41,775 nucleotides of DNA from Gammaproteobacteria bacterium (lineage in GTDB: Bacteria > Pseudomonadota > Gammaproteobacteria > DSM-16500). Position numbers and translations under genes: made by a program. This document shows, in pieces, positions 1 through 11,244 of this stretch. Positions within the stretch are counted from its first letter, which is position 1; the number at the start of each line of letters is the position of its first letter. The DNA lies in assembly GCA_013288125.1 (NCBI GenBank), contig JABDCN010000014.1, forward strand, positions 1-41,775, read 5' to 3'. The notes under the pieces are model-generated. The model had not been told where the DNA came from. It saw only the letters and a list, made by a program, of their open reading frames with translations, and did not search any database.

Positions 1-374
1 TCTGCTTCTGCAGAAAGTGTGCCGATGACATCATCAGCTTCAACGCCTTCAATCATGACTAAGGGTAATCCGAGTGCATGAATGATGTTGTGAATAGGCT
101 CGATTTGTTGCACAAGTTCGTGTGGCATTTCTTTACGCGTTGCTTTATAGTCAGGATAGATGTCATCGCGAAATGTTTTTCCCTTTGCATCAAAAATCAC
201 TGCCATGTATTCAGGCTGATACTCTGTCATGAGCCGTTTTAGCATGTTGATCATGCCGTAAATTGCGCCAGTGGGAAACCCTTTTGAATTGACTAACGCG
301 GGCAATGCGTGGAAAGCGCGATAGAGATAAGATGAGCCATCAACCAGTATCAACGGTTTTTTTGAATTGGACAT
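1..374 (-). CDS. polA: DNA polymerase I, N-terminal part (cut by window edge)
   Basis: Reading leftward from the ATG at 372-374, the translation begins [20 protein letters not shown] and continues with [37 protein letters not shown] and [13 protein letters not shown]. This is the start of the 5'-3' exonuclease (FEN-like) domain of DNA polymerase I, including the early metal-binding aspartate (VDGSS) and the EADD cluster. The enzyme removes RNA primers and fills gaps in replication and repair. About 124 residues are present; the rest lies beyond base 1. The gene is head-to-head with dnaA, with only 36 bases between the two start codons. Confidence 0.95.
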   Translation of the reverse strand, partial: MSNSKKPLILVDGSSYLYRAFHALPALVNSKGFPTGAIYGMINMLKRLMTEYQPEYMAVIFDAKGKTFRDDIYPDYKATRKEMPHELVQQIEPIHNIIHALGLPLVMIEGVEADDVIGTLSAEA

Positions 375-410
375 AGGGTTCCCTGAGAAATTATCTTGGG
401 TGAGAATAAT

Positions 411-1808
411 ATGATTGGAGAACTAGCACAAGTGGATGCATCACTCTGGGATAAATGCTTAAATTCTCTTGAGAGTGAATTTCCCTCTCAACAATTTAAT
501 ACGTGGATTAGACCACTACAGGCTGAACATAAAAACGGCAAATTGGTGTTGCTCGCGCCAAATCGTTTTGTATTGGATTGGATTGCAGAACGTTTTTTGA
601 CACGCATCAATGAATTGGTGATGCAATTTAGTGAGCAAGAGCCACCGCCTGTTTCTTTAGAAATTGGTAGTAAGCGCGCAGAAGTTGATTCGTCTAAGTC
701 GAGTGTAAGTGTTGTACAACAATCTTCTTCTTTGAGTCAAACAAGGACAATGAATGCCACGGCGTCATCGGTAGAAAATAAACCTTATCAAAGTCATTTA
801 AATATTAATTTTACTTTTGATAATTTTGTAGAAGGTAAATCAAACCAATTAGCAAAAGCAGCGTGTTTACAAGTCGCGGGCCATCCTGCTGTCGCTTATA
901 ATCCTTTATTTTTATATGGCGGTGTTGGTTTAGGTAAAACACATTTAATGCATGCTATTGGTAATCAAATTATTAGTGATAATCCTCAGGCTCGCGTACT
1001 TTATTTGCATTCAGAACGGTTTGTGGCTGATATGGTCAAAGCATTACAAACTAATTCAATGAATGAATTTAAACGATATTATCGCAGTGTAGACGCGCTT
1101 TTAATTGATGATATTCAATTTTTCGCTGGCAAAGATAGAACACAAGAAGAATTTTTTCATACATTTAATGCATTGTTAGAAAGTCAGCAACAAGTGATAT
1201 TGACTTGTGATCGATATCCTAAAGAAATTAATGGTGTGGAAGAACGTTTGAAATCTCGATTTGGTTGGGGCTTGACGGTGGCTGTCGAACCGCCGGAACT
1301 AGAAACGCGCGTTGCTATTTTGATGAGTAAAGCAGAATTATCGAATATTCATTTGCCCTATGAGGTGGCATTTTTTGTGGCGAAACGTATTCGTTCTAAT
1401 GTGCGTGAATTAGAAGGCGCATTAAAACGCATTATTGCGAACGCACATTTTACAGGCAAAGCGATTACACTTGATTTTGTGAAAGAAGCATTGCGTGATT
1501 TGTTGGCATTACAAGATAAATTAGTGACGATTGATAATATTCAACGCACTGTTGCGGAATATTACAAAATTAAAGTGGCTGATTTATTATCTAAACGTCG
1601 TAATCGGTCTGTGGCAAGACCAAGACAAACTGCAATGGCATTAGCGAAAGAATTAACGAATCATAGTTTGCCTGAAATTGGTGATGCTTTTGGCGGACGT
1701 GATCATACTACTGTTTTACATGCTTGTCGGATGATCGTGGAATTAAGACAATCTGATGCAGATATTGAAGAAGATTATACGAATTTGTTGAGAATATTGA
1801 CGACATAG
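411..1808 (+). CDS. dnaA: Chromosomal replication initiator protein DnaA
   Basis: DnaA is the AAA+ ATPase that binds DnaA boxes and melts the origin. Domain I starts [19 protein letters not shown] with the typical WIRPLQAE. A variable Ser/Gln-rich linker follows (about residues 90-125). The AAA+ domain has Walker [10 protein letters not shown] near residue 170 and Walker [10 protein letters not shown] near 230. The C-terminal DNA-binding signature [13 protein letters not shown] is near 427. I chose the ATG at 411 because GGTGAG sits 6 bases upstream; an in-frame TTG at 396 would add five residues but has no better ribosome site. The length, 465 residues, is normal. It is first in the dnaA-dnaN-recF-gyrB order. 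Confidence 0.97.
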   Translation: MIGELAQVDASLWDKCLNSLESEFPSQQFNTWIRPLQAEHKNGKLVLLAPNRFVLDWIAERFLTRINELVMQFSEQEPPPVSLEIGSKRAEVDSSKSSVSVVQQSSSLSQTRTMNATASSVENKPYQSHLNINFTFDNFVEGKSNQLAKAACLQVAGHPAVAYNPLFLYGGVGLGKTHLMHAIGNQIISDNPQARVLYLHSERFVADMVKALQTNSMNEFKRYYRSVDALLIDDIQFFAGKDRTQEEFFHTFNALLESQQQVILTCDRYPKEINGVEERLKSRFGWGLTVAVEPPELETRVAILMSKAELSNIHLPYEVAFFVAKRIRSNVRELEGALKRIIANAHFTGKAITLDFVKEALRDLLALQDKLVTIDNIQRTVAEYYKIKVADLLSKRRNRSVARPRQTAMALAKELTNHSLPEIGDAFGGRDHTTVLHACRMIVELRQSDADIEEDYTNLLRILTT

Positions 1809-1844
1809 AAATGTTGTCATACGAATACGGTGGGATACCCAACC

Positions 1845-1856
1845 CTCGGGGCCGAG
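1845..1856. other. Short GC-rich hairpin between dnaA and dnaN
   Basis: CTCGG and CCGAG form a 5-bp stem with a 2-base loop in the 94-base gap between dnaA and dnaN. On the plus strand it is followed by CCCGTT and a run of A, not T, so it does not look like a normal rightward terminator. It might be a weak attenuator or pause site, or simply chance. Confidence 0.25.
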
Positions 1857-1902
1857 CCCGTTAAAAAAATTGAGAATCACCTAACATTAGAGAGCGACTT
1901 CT

Positions 1903-3003
1903 ATGGATATTATCATTCAGCGTGAAACACTTTTAAAACCATTGCAAGTGATTAGTAGTATTGCAGAAAAAAAACAAACCTTACCTATTCTTTCTAATGT
2001 ATTGCTCAGTATCAAAAATAAAAAATTATATTTATTTGGTACAGATATGGAAGTTGAATTGGTTGGTTTTGTAGAAATTGATTCGATCTTGAGTGAAGGA
2101 ATGATTACCGTTTGTGCACGAAAATTATTTGATGCTTGTCGATTATCAACAGGTGAAACAGTTAGACTAACTTTAGAAAATAATTATTTAGTCGTACGAG
2201 CAGGTGAAAGTTGTTTCATGTTAAATACGCTGCCGCCTCAAGATTTTCCTAGTTTGGAAGAGGGGGCTTATTCTTCTCAGTTTTGTGTAAAGCAATCCCA
2301 TTTAAAGAATTTATTCGCTAAAACGTATTTTGCTATGGGACAGCAAGATGTGCGTCATTATCTTAATGGCGTATTACTCGATATTCGGCAGCATGCAATT
2401 AAGTGTGTTGCGACGGATGGTCATCGATTAGCTTTGACGATGATTCAAGATGAAAATATTGGTGATATTGAAGCAAAAGTGATCCTGCCGCGTAAAAGTG
2501 TTTTGGAATTGATCCGTTTGTTTAGTGATGAAAGAGAAAATGACATTACTGTGCAAATAGGAGAAAGTCGTTTTCGCGTTTCAACGCCTGAATATATTTT
2601 TACTTCTAAATTAATTAATGCTCAATATCCAGACTATAACCGTTTAATTCCTAAGGGTAATGCTGTAGCGGTTGGAGATCGTGAAGTCATTAAACAAGCG
2701 CTTACTCGTGCCTCTATTTTATTGACGGATAAATTTCGTGGCATACGATTTCAGTTGGAAGTGGATAAGCTGAGAATCACGGCGAATAATGAAAGCCAAG
2801 AACAGGCGGATGAGGCGATCTCCTTGGAATATGCCGGTAAAAGTATCGAAATAGGCTTTAACGTCGCTTATCTTCTCGATGCTATCTCGGCCATTACAGC
2901 AAAAACAATTCGTTGCGTGTTTACGGGGCCAAGCGAGGGTGTGCTCATAGAATCAGCGGAGGATGATCAAAGTTTGTACGTTGTGATGCCGATGTTGATT
3001 TGA
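1903..3003 (+). CDS. dnaN: DNA polymerase III beta sliding clamp
   Basis: This 366-residue protein is the ring-shaped clamp that tethers DNA polymerase III and other DNA enzymes to the template. The three clamp folds are visible: an N-terminal domain with LPILSNVLLSI and the GTDMEVEL segment, a middle domain with VATDGHRLAL, and a C-terminal domain ending in YVVMPMLI, a close match to the family's conserved VMPMRL end that contacts clamp partners. The length matches E. coli DnaN (366). An AGAGAG stretch lies upstream of the ATG. It follows dnaA by 94 bases. Its usual neighbour recF is pushed 2.4 kb away by an inserted island. Confidence 0.97.
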   Translation: MDIIIQRETLLKPLQVISSIAEKKQTLPILSNVLLSIKNKKLYLFGTDMEVELVGFVEIDSILSEGMITVCARKLFDACRLSTGETVRLTLENNYLVVRAGESCFMLNTLPPQDFPSLEEGAYSSQFCVKQSHLKNLFAKTYFAMGQQDVRHYLNGVLLDIRQHAIKCVATDGHRLALTMIQDENIGDIEAKVILPRKSVLELIRLFSDERENDITVQIGESRFRVSTPEYIFTSKLINAQYPDYNRLIPKGNAVAVGDREVIKQALTRASILLTDKFRGIRFQLEVDKLRITANNESQEQADEAISLEYAGKSIEIGFNVAYLLDAISAITAKTIRCVFTGPSEGVLIESAEDDQSLYVVMPMLI

Positions 3004-3007
3004 GTTT

Positions 3008-3060
3008 GAGAACGGGCCCAGGTGGATTAAAAAAAATCGAGAACGGGCCCAGGTGGATTA
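3008..3060 (+). repeat. Tandem copies of element end sequence (31-bp period)
   Basis: The motif GAGAACGGGCCCAGGTGG followed by ATTA occurs at 3008 and again at 3039, only five bases after the dnaN stop codon. The second copy runs into the terminal inverted repeat of the element at 3050-3239. The first is an extra copy of the element's outer end. A comparable tandem end occurs next to the related copy at 31088. Confidence 0.85.
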
Positions 3061-3239
3061 ATCTTTGTAAAAAAATAAGTCTCGTAGAGAGGTTTGATAC
3101 GCAGCAAGACGGCCCGTGTAACGGTACAATTTGTGCAGAGAAAATTCATGGATAGTAACTTCGATTAAGCAGCAGTGATGCGGGCCTTCTAACTTCGACA
3201 TGACGGTGACTTATTTTTTTAAAAGATTAAATCCACCTG
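3050..3239 (+). mobile_element. MITE-like element, copy A (190 bp)
   Basis: The element starts CAGGTGGATTAATCTTTG and ends in the matching inverted sequence AAAGATTAAATCCACCTG. The terminal inverted repeats are about 32 bases and include an A/T-rich AAAAAAATAAGTC stretch. The internal core contains ACGGCCCGTGTAACGGTACA and, further on, GTAACTTCGATTAAGCAGCA and TGATGCGGGCC. The core reappears at 31088-31279, 31619-31809 (inverted) and 5036-5145 (inverted). It has no coding capacity, so it would depend on a transposase elsewhere. It lies between dnaN and the F-box gene; with the element at 4986-5185 it brackets that gene. Confidence 0.85.
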
Positions 3240-3407
3240 TCCCTGCGTTCTTCCGTGTGGAGTGATGGGAAAAGCCAGAGCTAGAGATTATCTTTTTATT
3301 AAACAATTAACTATGGTTGTTGTAACTCGACTTTGGCCAATTATGCCGCCGGCTTGTTAATCATGCATATTAAAAAATCCGATACCTTGACCCTTTCCTG
3401 AGATGAT

Positions 3408-4541
3408 TTACTTCCGAGTAGTAAGGGTGTGTTGGTTGTTGCAATTGCTGCTTAAATCGTACAAGTTTTTCTGTGCACGAAATACAAAATTCTCTATGCG
3501 CCGCCACGACGACGGCCACGACGACGACGCCAGCTGCCGTCTAACTACGTCAACCGGCATCGCACTCATCAGTCGGCCGCCGCTAGCCCCCCCGGCCAAT
3601 GTATAATGTGAAATACCCAACTCCTGATTAAAAAACTCGACGCCATTGCTTAATCTCGTCGAACGAGTGATCTTATTTTCACCCTTCATAACACCAAAAA
3701 AATCTTTCTGCTCATTCAATGCCATCATAACAAAATATGACATGAAACTTTCCAGCTTGCCAAACCCACATCGCCAATATAAGTTGCGCTGATTGTCATT
3801 CTTGAATTCGTCAAAACCACATTCATAGGCATCTATAAAATCGGTGATGATTTGTATGTCAAAATGCTCGCCTTCCAAGTCTTTTTCTAAATCTTCTAGC
3901 GCTTCTCTTGTTACATCATTCATTATATTTTCATCATTAATGAAATCTATGGTAAGGTCTGCTGCCATCGTTTTGATGAGCGAAGCAAATAAAAATCGAT
4001 AAGTTTTTTTGCCCATAAAACCTTCAGGGAATCTTGCACTAAATTGTTCTGCTTTGACTTTATGTCCATACAACGACTCAATCTGCTTACCAATTGCTTC
4101 ATATAACTCATCATCATAAGTGCCTAAAGCCAGTTGATATAAGGTGCGGTTTATCTGTGTTTCGCCGATATGGCCCGGATATTTTTTTAATGTGATGGTT
4201 GGAATCACGTGAAGTAATAATCCTGGATCCCAACTAATCAATTCTAATGCCTCATCTTTTTTCCCTTTTAGAATACATAAACCGGCTTGTTTTAGGTTTT
4301 TTTGCATGATAAAAATATGTGAATTAAAAAATGAAAATGACGACTTGCTTTTTATTAAATCGATGTCATCTTTATCGAAGTTTGGAGCAAAAAATCCTTC
4401 GTTATCGAGGTTTCTGGCTTGCTGAAAAGTTGCTTTACAGGCCATTATCAAAAATGCAGCATCAGCAGGAGAAAGATAATTTATAATTTCAAATAGTAAC
4501 GTATCGGGAAGAAGTTCTAGCTCGAATCGAGTCACGGTCAT
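3408..4541 (-). CDS. F-box protein with ankyrin-like segment; candidate secreted effector
   Basis: The protein is 377 residues from the ATG at 4541, chosen because GAGGTG lies about 6 bases upstream; the in-frame GTG at 4547 sits on the ribosome site itself. Residues about 7-45 (LELLPDTLLFEIINYLSPAD, then the MACKATFQQ segment) match the F-box, which in eukaryotes docks onto Skp1 of SCF ubiquitin ligases. Residues about 85-155 (LKGKKDEALELISWDPGLLL, RTLYQLALGTYDDEL) resemble the ankyrin-like repeats of Legionella/Coxiella effectors. There is no signal peptide. A Dot/Icm substrate that redirects host ubiquitination is the best inference. The gene is opposite in strand to its replication neighbours and sits in the dnaN-recF gap. 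The last 63 or so residues come partly from an unusually GC-rich segment, so the true C-terminus is uncertain. Confidence 0.75.
   Translation of the reverse strand: MTVTRFELELLPDTLLFEIINYLSPADAAFLIMACKATFQQARNLDNEGFFAPNFDKDDIDLIKSKSSFSFFNSHIFIMQKNLKQAGLCILKGKKDEALELISWDPGLLLHVIPTITLKKYPGHIGETQINRTLYQLALGTYDDELYEAIGKQIESLYGHKVKAEQFSARFPEGFMGKKTYRFLFASLIKTMAADLTIDFINDENIMNDVTREALEDLEKDLEGEHFDIQIITDFIDAYECGFDEFKNDNQRNLYWRCGFGKLESFMSYFVMMALNEQKDFFGVMKGENKITRSTRLSNGVEFFNQELGISHYTLAGGASGGRLMSAMPVDVVRRQLASSSWPSSWRRIENFVFRAQKNLYDLSSNCNNQHTLTTRK
3490..3602. other. GC-rich triplet-repeat patch in the 3' end of the F-box gene
   Basis: This stretch is far more GC-rich than the surrounding AT-rich DNA. 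It contains CGACGACGG and CGACGACGACG triplet runs and a run of seven C near 3590. On the minus strand it encodes GGASGGRLMSAMPVDVVRRQ and then LASSSWPSSWRRI, which is compositionally unlike the rest of the F-box protein. It could be recently acquired DNA, an expanded triplet repeat, or an assembly artefact. Confidence 0.6.
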
Positions 4542-4711
4542 GGTCACACCTCATTTTATCTTATATTAATATGGGTTGTTATTTTGGCAGAGACAGCTTA
4601 AGGGAAACTTAAATAAATTGGTTAGAAAATAGCCAAAGTTGAGTGTAAGGAAATAAATTTTTGTCCTGTGCAGAGGGAAATAAAGCCTCATCGTGGTAAG
4701 AAAACTGAAAT

Positions 4712-4831
4712 CCTGTCGTTGTGAGGAGCATGCGTAGCATACGACGAAGCAATCCAAATAACACCTGCCCCCCCCTCTCCTTCACATGGATTGCTTCGTC
4801 GCATGCTGCGCATGCTCCTCGCAACGACAGG
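4712..4831. repeat. Long inverted repeat (two 45-base arms)
   Basis: The arm at 4712-4756 (starting CCTGTCGTTGTGAGGAGCAT) and its inverted match at 4787-4831 (TGGATTGCTTCGTCGCATGC...) can form a long hairpin around a C-rich 30-base loop. Related fragments (TCCTCGCAATGACGGGG) follow to about 4882, and a similar TTCCTCGCAATGACG fragment is near 15987. It is a dispersed intergenic repeat of the kind common in this bacterial group. It has no coding potential and sits upstream of the F-box gene. Confidence 0.8.
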
Positions 4832-4985
4832 GCGCTTATTTCTTCACAACGACGAGGCGTTTATTTCCTCGCAATGACGGGGTTTTATTGTTTCGTAAGA
4901 GGACACTTTAGGTCTTCGCAATTTTACAAAAATAATAGATAAATCAAGCTTTAAGCTTTTGGGTTCGTAAACAACGGTGCTTGCC

Positions 4986-5185
4986 AGGTGGGGTGGTGAT
5001 GGCATTTTCAAAAATGGAAGCTTAGCCATGCCGAAGAGTAGAAGGCCCGTATCACTGTTGTTTAATCGAAGTTACTATTATTGAACTTTTTATGTACAAA
5101 TTGTACCGTTACACGGGCCGTCTTGATGTGTATTGGTCCTTGCTAGCGCTTCCATTTTTGAAAATGGCCATCACCATCCCACCCT
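4986..5185. mobile_element. MITE-like element, copy D: same core, different ends (200 bp)
   Basis: The terminal inverted repeats are at 4986-5021 and 5148-5185 (left AGGTGGGGTGGTGATGGC and ATTTTCAAAAATGGAAGC, right the inverse). They differ from the CAGGTGGATTAATC ends of copies A-C. The interior at about 5036-5145 is an inverted copy of the same core: GGCCCGTATCACTGTTG, TTAATCGAAGTTAC, then TTGTACCGTTACACGGGCCG. A shared core inside two different sets of ends suggests either two related element lineages or replacement of the ends. Confidence 0.75.
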
Positions 5186-5251
5186 ACAAAGAATTTTTCA
5201 TGAAATTTCTATCATCATCCCACCCTACAATAAATTTCTTATGAATTTTTC
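5170..5251 (+). repeat. Two tandem 41-bp units next to copy D
   Basis: ATCACCATCCCACCCTACAA at 5170 recurs as ATCATCATCCCACCCTACAA at 5211. Each is followed by a related AATTT-rich tail, giving a 41-base period. The repeated motif is the outer end of the inverted repeat of the element at 4986-5185, so the element end has been duplicated outward. Confidence 0.75.
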
Positions 5252-5330
5252 ACGAATTTTTTAACACAACACTAACCTAAAGATAGACAAAGACATTGGC
5301 TCATGGTATTCGCTGAAATAGATACTCAAT

Positions 5331-5375
5331 ATTACTGATATTACTGATATTATTCATGTTACTTATATCACTTAA
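5331..5375 (+). repeat. AT-rich degenerate 9-base repeats upstream of recF
   Basis: The sequence ATTACTGAT occurs twice in tandem, followed by ATTATTCAT, GTTACTTAT and ATCACTTAA, in 9-base register, ending about 30 bases before the recF start. The tract is highly AT-rich. It might be a protein-binding array, an easily unwound stretch or part of the recF promoter; the sequence does not decide. Confidence 0.5.
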
Positions 5376-5405
5376 TATCTATCACTTTAGCGGGACTAAA
5401 TTGGC

Positions 5406-8926
<3,521 letters not shown>

Positions 8927-8947
8927 AATGGTGATGGAGACTTAGCG

Positions 8948-9394
8948 ATGACTAAGAACATTCAAAAAGAATATGAGCGAGATTTTTATGCTTGGGCAAT
9001 ACATAATGCTCAACTTTTACGAGAAGGAAAATTATCAGAAGTAGATATTGAACATATTGCTGAGGAAATTGAGAGCATGGGAAAAAGTGAAAAAAGAGAA
9101 CTCATTAATCGATTAGCTGTTTTAATAGCACATTTACTTAAATGGAAATTTCAATCAGCAAGAAGAAGTAATAGTTGGAAGTATACAATCAAAGAACAAC
9201 GATTACGTTTAAACAGATTAATTGAGGAAAGTCCGAGTTTAAAAAATGAGCTTGAAAAACGCATTAGCGAAGCATATGAAGATGCTTGTTATATTGCTTT
9301 GAGTGAAACAGGATTAGATGAGGATATTTTTCCAAAAAATTGTCCTTTTACACTTAAGCAATGTCTTAATCAAAATTTTTTCGCAGAAAAATAG
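8948..9394 (+). CDS. DUF29 family protein
   Basis: The 148 residues match the DUF29 pattern: an N-terminal YERDFYAWAIHNAQLLREGK, then the characteristic DIEHIAEEIESMGKSEKREL, LIAHLLKWKFQ, and a helical C-terminal half containing RLRLNRLIEESPSLKNELEK. It is probably an all-helical soluble protein. The family is widespread in bacteria (notably cyanobacteria and proteobacteria) and has no established function. It starts 21 bases after gyrB with GGAGA upstream and could be co-transcribed with gyrB. Confidence 0.85.
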   Translation: MTKNIQKEYERDFYAWAIHNAQLLREGKLSEVDIEHIAEEIESMGKSEKRELINRLAVLIAHLLKWKFQSARRSNSWKYTIKEQRLRLNRLIEESPSLKNELEKRISEAYEDACYIALSETGLDEDIFPKNCPFTLKQCLNQNFFAEK

Positions 9395-9478
9395 TACGTT
9401 TTTTCGCGAACTTACCTTAAAATGCGAATCTCGGATAAGAAATTGAATAAACAGTTTGTTATTTAAAGAGAATTAAAA

Positions 9479-10966
9479 ATGCCGGATTTTAATGATTTCA
9501 TCAAAGAAAATAATGGCGCACAACTTAAACAATTTCTACATGAATTATCTGATATTAAGTTTGAAAAAATTATAACTGGATTGATACTTGCCGCAAATAA
9601 ATCAGCATGGAATTGCGCCAGTGTTCTTTTAGACTATGCTAACGAAATTCCAGTTAATGATATAAATAATAAAAATTTAGAAAATTTTATATTTGAACTT
9701 GGTAAAGTTCTTATGATAGCAGTCAAAGAGAATCAAACTTATATCGTTAAATCGCTTTTATCATTTCATATATTGGGACATTCACAAAAAGATTTAAGCA
9801 TAGAATGTAGAAAACTATTTTACAGAAAGAAAAATTATACCACATTTTCTACTGATATATTACGAGATAAATACAAACAATATACGGTATTGCATTGGGC
9901 AGTAGAAAATAATAATTCGATGATGTGTTCATTGTTATTACGCGCTTGGCATGCTTTACATCATTTGGGAAATGAGCGTCATCATTTATTTAAAAACCCA
10001 GATTACCTTTCGTTACTTCAAGCACGTAATAGCAATAAGCAAACCGCTTATGCATTAGCAATGTCACTTGATAATCTGGAGTGTATATACGCTATTACAG
10101 ATTACGACAAATGGAGTCGTATATGTGCACATGAAAATACTGATACTATATTTAAAACAGTATTGTATGAAATTTTTAATCTTGATACATCCGATATTAG
10201 AGTGCTTAATAAAAAACATCGATTTTATGAATATTCTGAATTACAACCGAATGAAATACGGTTGAAATTCATCGTGCAGTCTTTGGATGAGAAGACAAGC
10301 TTTGGTCGTTTTTATAAGGCTTGTAATTTTCTTAATTTTGAAATGTATAATAGACAATATATTACATTGCTGGAGGGAGATTACGAAGAATTAACTCGAT
10401 TACAAATTAAAGAAAAAGAGGATTCTTCCGAGGATTATTCTACGGATACCGACAAGTCTAGCGATAATAATTTATCAACTGGAAGCGACGATTACTCTAA
10501 TCATTTTAAAGATTACCTAGAAAGTTTTGGTTTAGAAAATAGATTATCATACCAAATTCAGGAACTTGATTTAACCAACGAAGAGGAAATATTATTTAAG
10601 AAATTTATCGATCCAATTACATCAAAGTATATCGATATTCCTGTCTCTCTATATGAAGTAGTTTATGATTTCGAAACAATCCGTTGCTTATCTAGAGATC
10701 CTTCTGGAAACGAAGAGTTTACATTACGAGATATTCAATCCTCTCGTAAGCTGGTTGAAAAATTTGAAAAAGTCGTCAAACAACTGAAACTAAATAGAGA
10801 GAAGACAGAAGCATTACACCAAGATACATGTATCAATACCACCTCTAGCATTACTACAGTTAGCTTATTTTCACAAATTAATAATGCTAATACGGAAATT
10901 GTCAATAAAGAAGATAAAGAAATAAAGTATCATTTTCCATCAAGTTCTAGCGCATCTTCTTCGTAA
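9479..10966 (+). CDS. Ankyrin-repeat protein with C-terminal U-box-like segment; candidate effector
   Basis: The gene encodes 495 residues in DNA noticeably more AT-rich than gyrB. Ankyrin-type helices are visible at about residues 137-162 (YTVLHWAVENNNSMMCSLLL) and 185-208 (NKQTAYALAMSLDNLECIYA). A Ser/Asp-rich acidic stretch (about 315-342) follows. Residues about 373-435 (FKKFIDPITSKYIDIPVSLY, then YDFETIRCL, then FTLRDIQSSRKLVEKFEKVV) resemble a divergent U-box, the E2-binding fold of some ubiquitin ligases: DPIT, then xDxPV, then a Tyr-x-x-x-x-Ile helix, then a terminal L-x-x-F helix. The C-terminus is Glu/Lys- then Ser-rich (EDKEIKYHFPSSSSASSS), compatible with a Dot/Icm signal. There is no signal peptide or membrane segment. 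The ankyrin call is fairly secure; the U-box call is tentative. Confidence 0.6.
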   Translation: MPDFNDFIKENNGAQLKQFLHELSDIKFEKIITGLILAANKSAWNCASVLLDYANEIPVNDINNKNLENFIFELGKVLMIAVKENQTYIVKSLLSFHILGHSQKDLSIECRKLFYRKKNYTTFSTDILRDKYKQYTVLHWAVENNNSMMCSLLLRAWHALHHLGNERHHLFKNPDYLSLLQARNSNKQTAYALAMSLDNLECIYAITDYDKWSRICAHENTDTIFKTVLYEIFNLDTSDIRVLNKKHRFYEYSELQPNEIRLKFIVQSLDEKTSFGRFYKACNFLNFEMYNRQYITLLEGDYEELTRLQIKEKEDSSEDYSTDTDKSSDNNLSTGSDDYSNHFKDYLESFGLENRLSYQIQELDLTNEEEILFKKFIDPITSKYIDIPVSLYEVVYDFETIRCLSRDPSGNEEFTLRDIQSSRKLVEKFEKVVKQLKLNREKTEALHQDTCINTTSSITTVSLFSQINNANTEIVNKEDKEIKYHFPSSSSASSS

Positions 10967-11173
10967 ATATTGGGTTTATAGCGGTTTTAAAAACTCACTC
11001 ATATTTTCTACAAATCACAGGACAACAAAACCGGATACGGTGTATTCTGACAATTTTACTTTGTAGAAGATAGATTCAACATATTGAATAATTAAAAATA
11101 ATTCATTACATTTCCCAAAATAACCCCCAAAATACCCTTACAAATCAGCGAAAATTTTTCCTGGAGGTATATA

Positions 11174-11203
11174 ATGAATAATAGTGTTTACTTTATTTTT
11201 TAA
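11174..11203 (+). CDS. Possible 9-residue leader peptide upstream of pilus operon
   Basis: A strong GGAGGT at 11163-11168 sits 5 bases before ATG at 11174, and the frame reads MNNSVYFIF then TAA. It lies 41 bases before the ATPase start. A near-perfect ribosome site in front of such a short frame suggests a translated leader or upstream ORF affecting the pilus genes. It may also be a remnant or chance. Confidence 0.35.
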   Translation: MNNSVYFIF

Positions 11204-11244
11204 TGTGACATGATTAATAAATAAACAATATTAATGGGGTCGAC

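Noticed and set aside
3061-3239. Possibility that the repeats near dnaN form a CRISPR array
   Set aside because: There are no regularly spaced identical repeats with unique spacers; the structure is inverted ends plus a core.
3265-3360. 31-residue frame (MGKARARDYLFIKQL...) between the element and the F-box gene
   Set aside because: GGAG is only 2 bases from the ATG, the product matches nothing I recognise, and there is no other coding sign.
3403-3606. Open frame of 67 codons on the plus strand, opposite the F-box gene 3' end
   Set aside because: It is antisense to the F-box gene, has no ribosome site, and owes its length to the GC-rich triplet patch.
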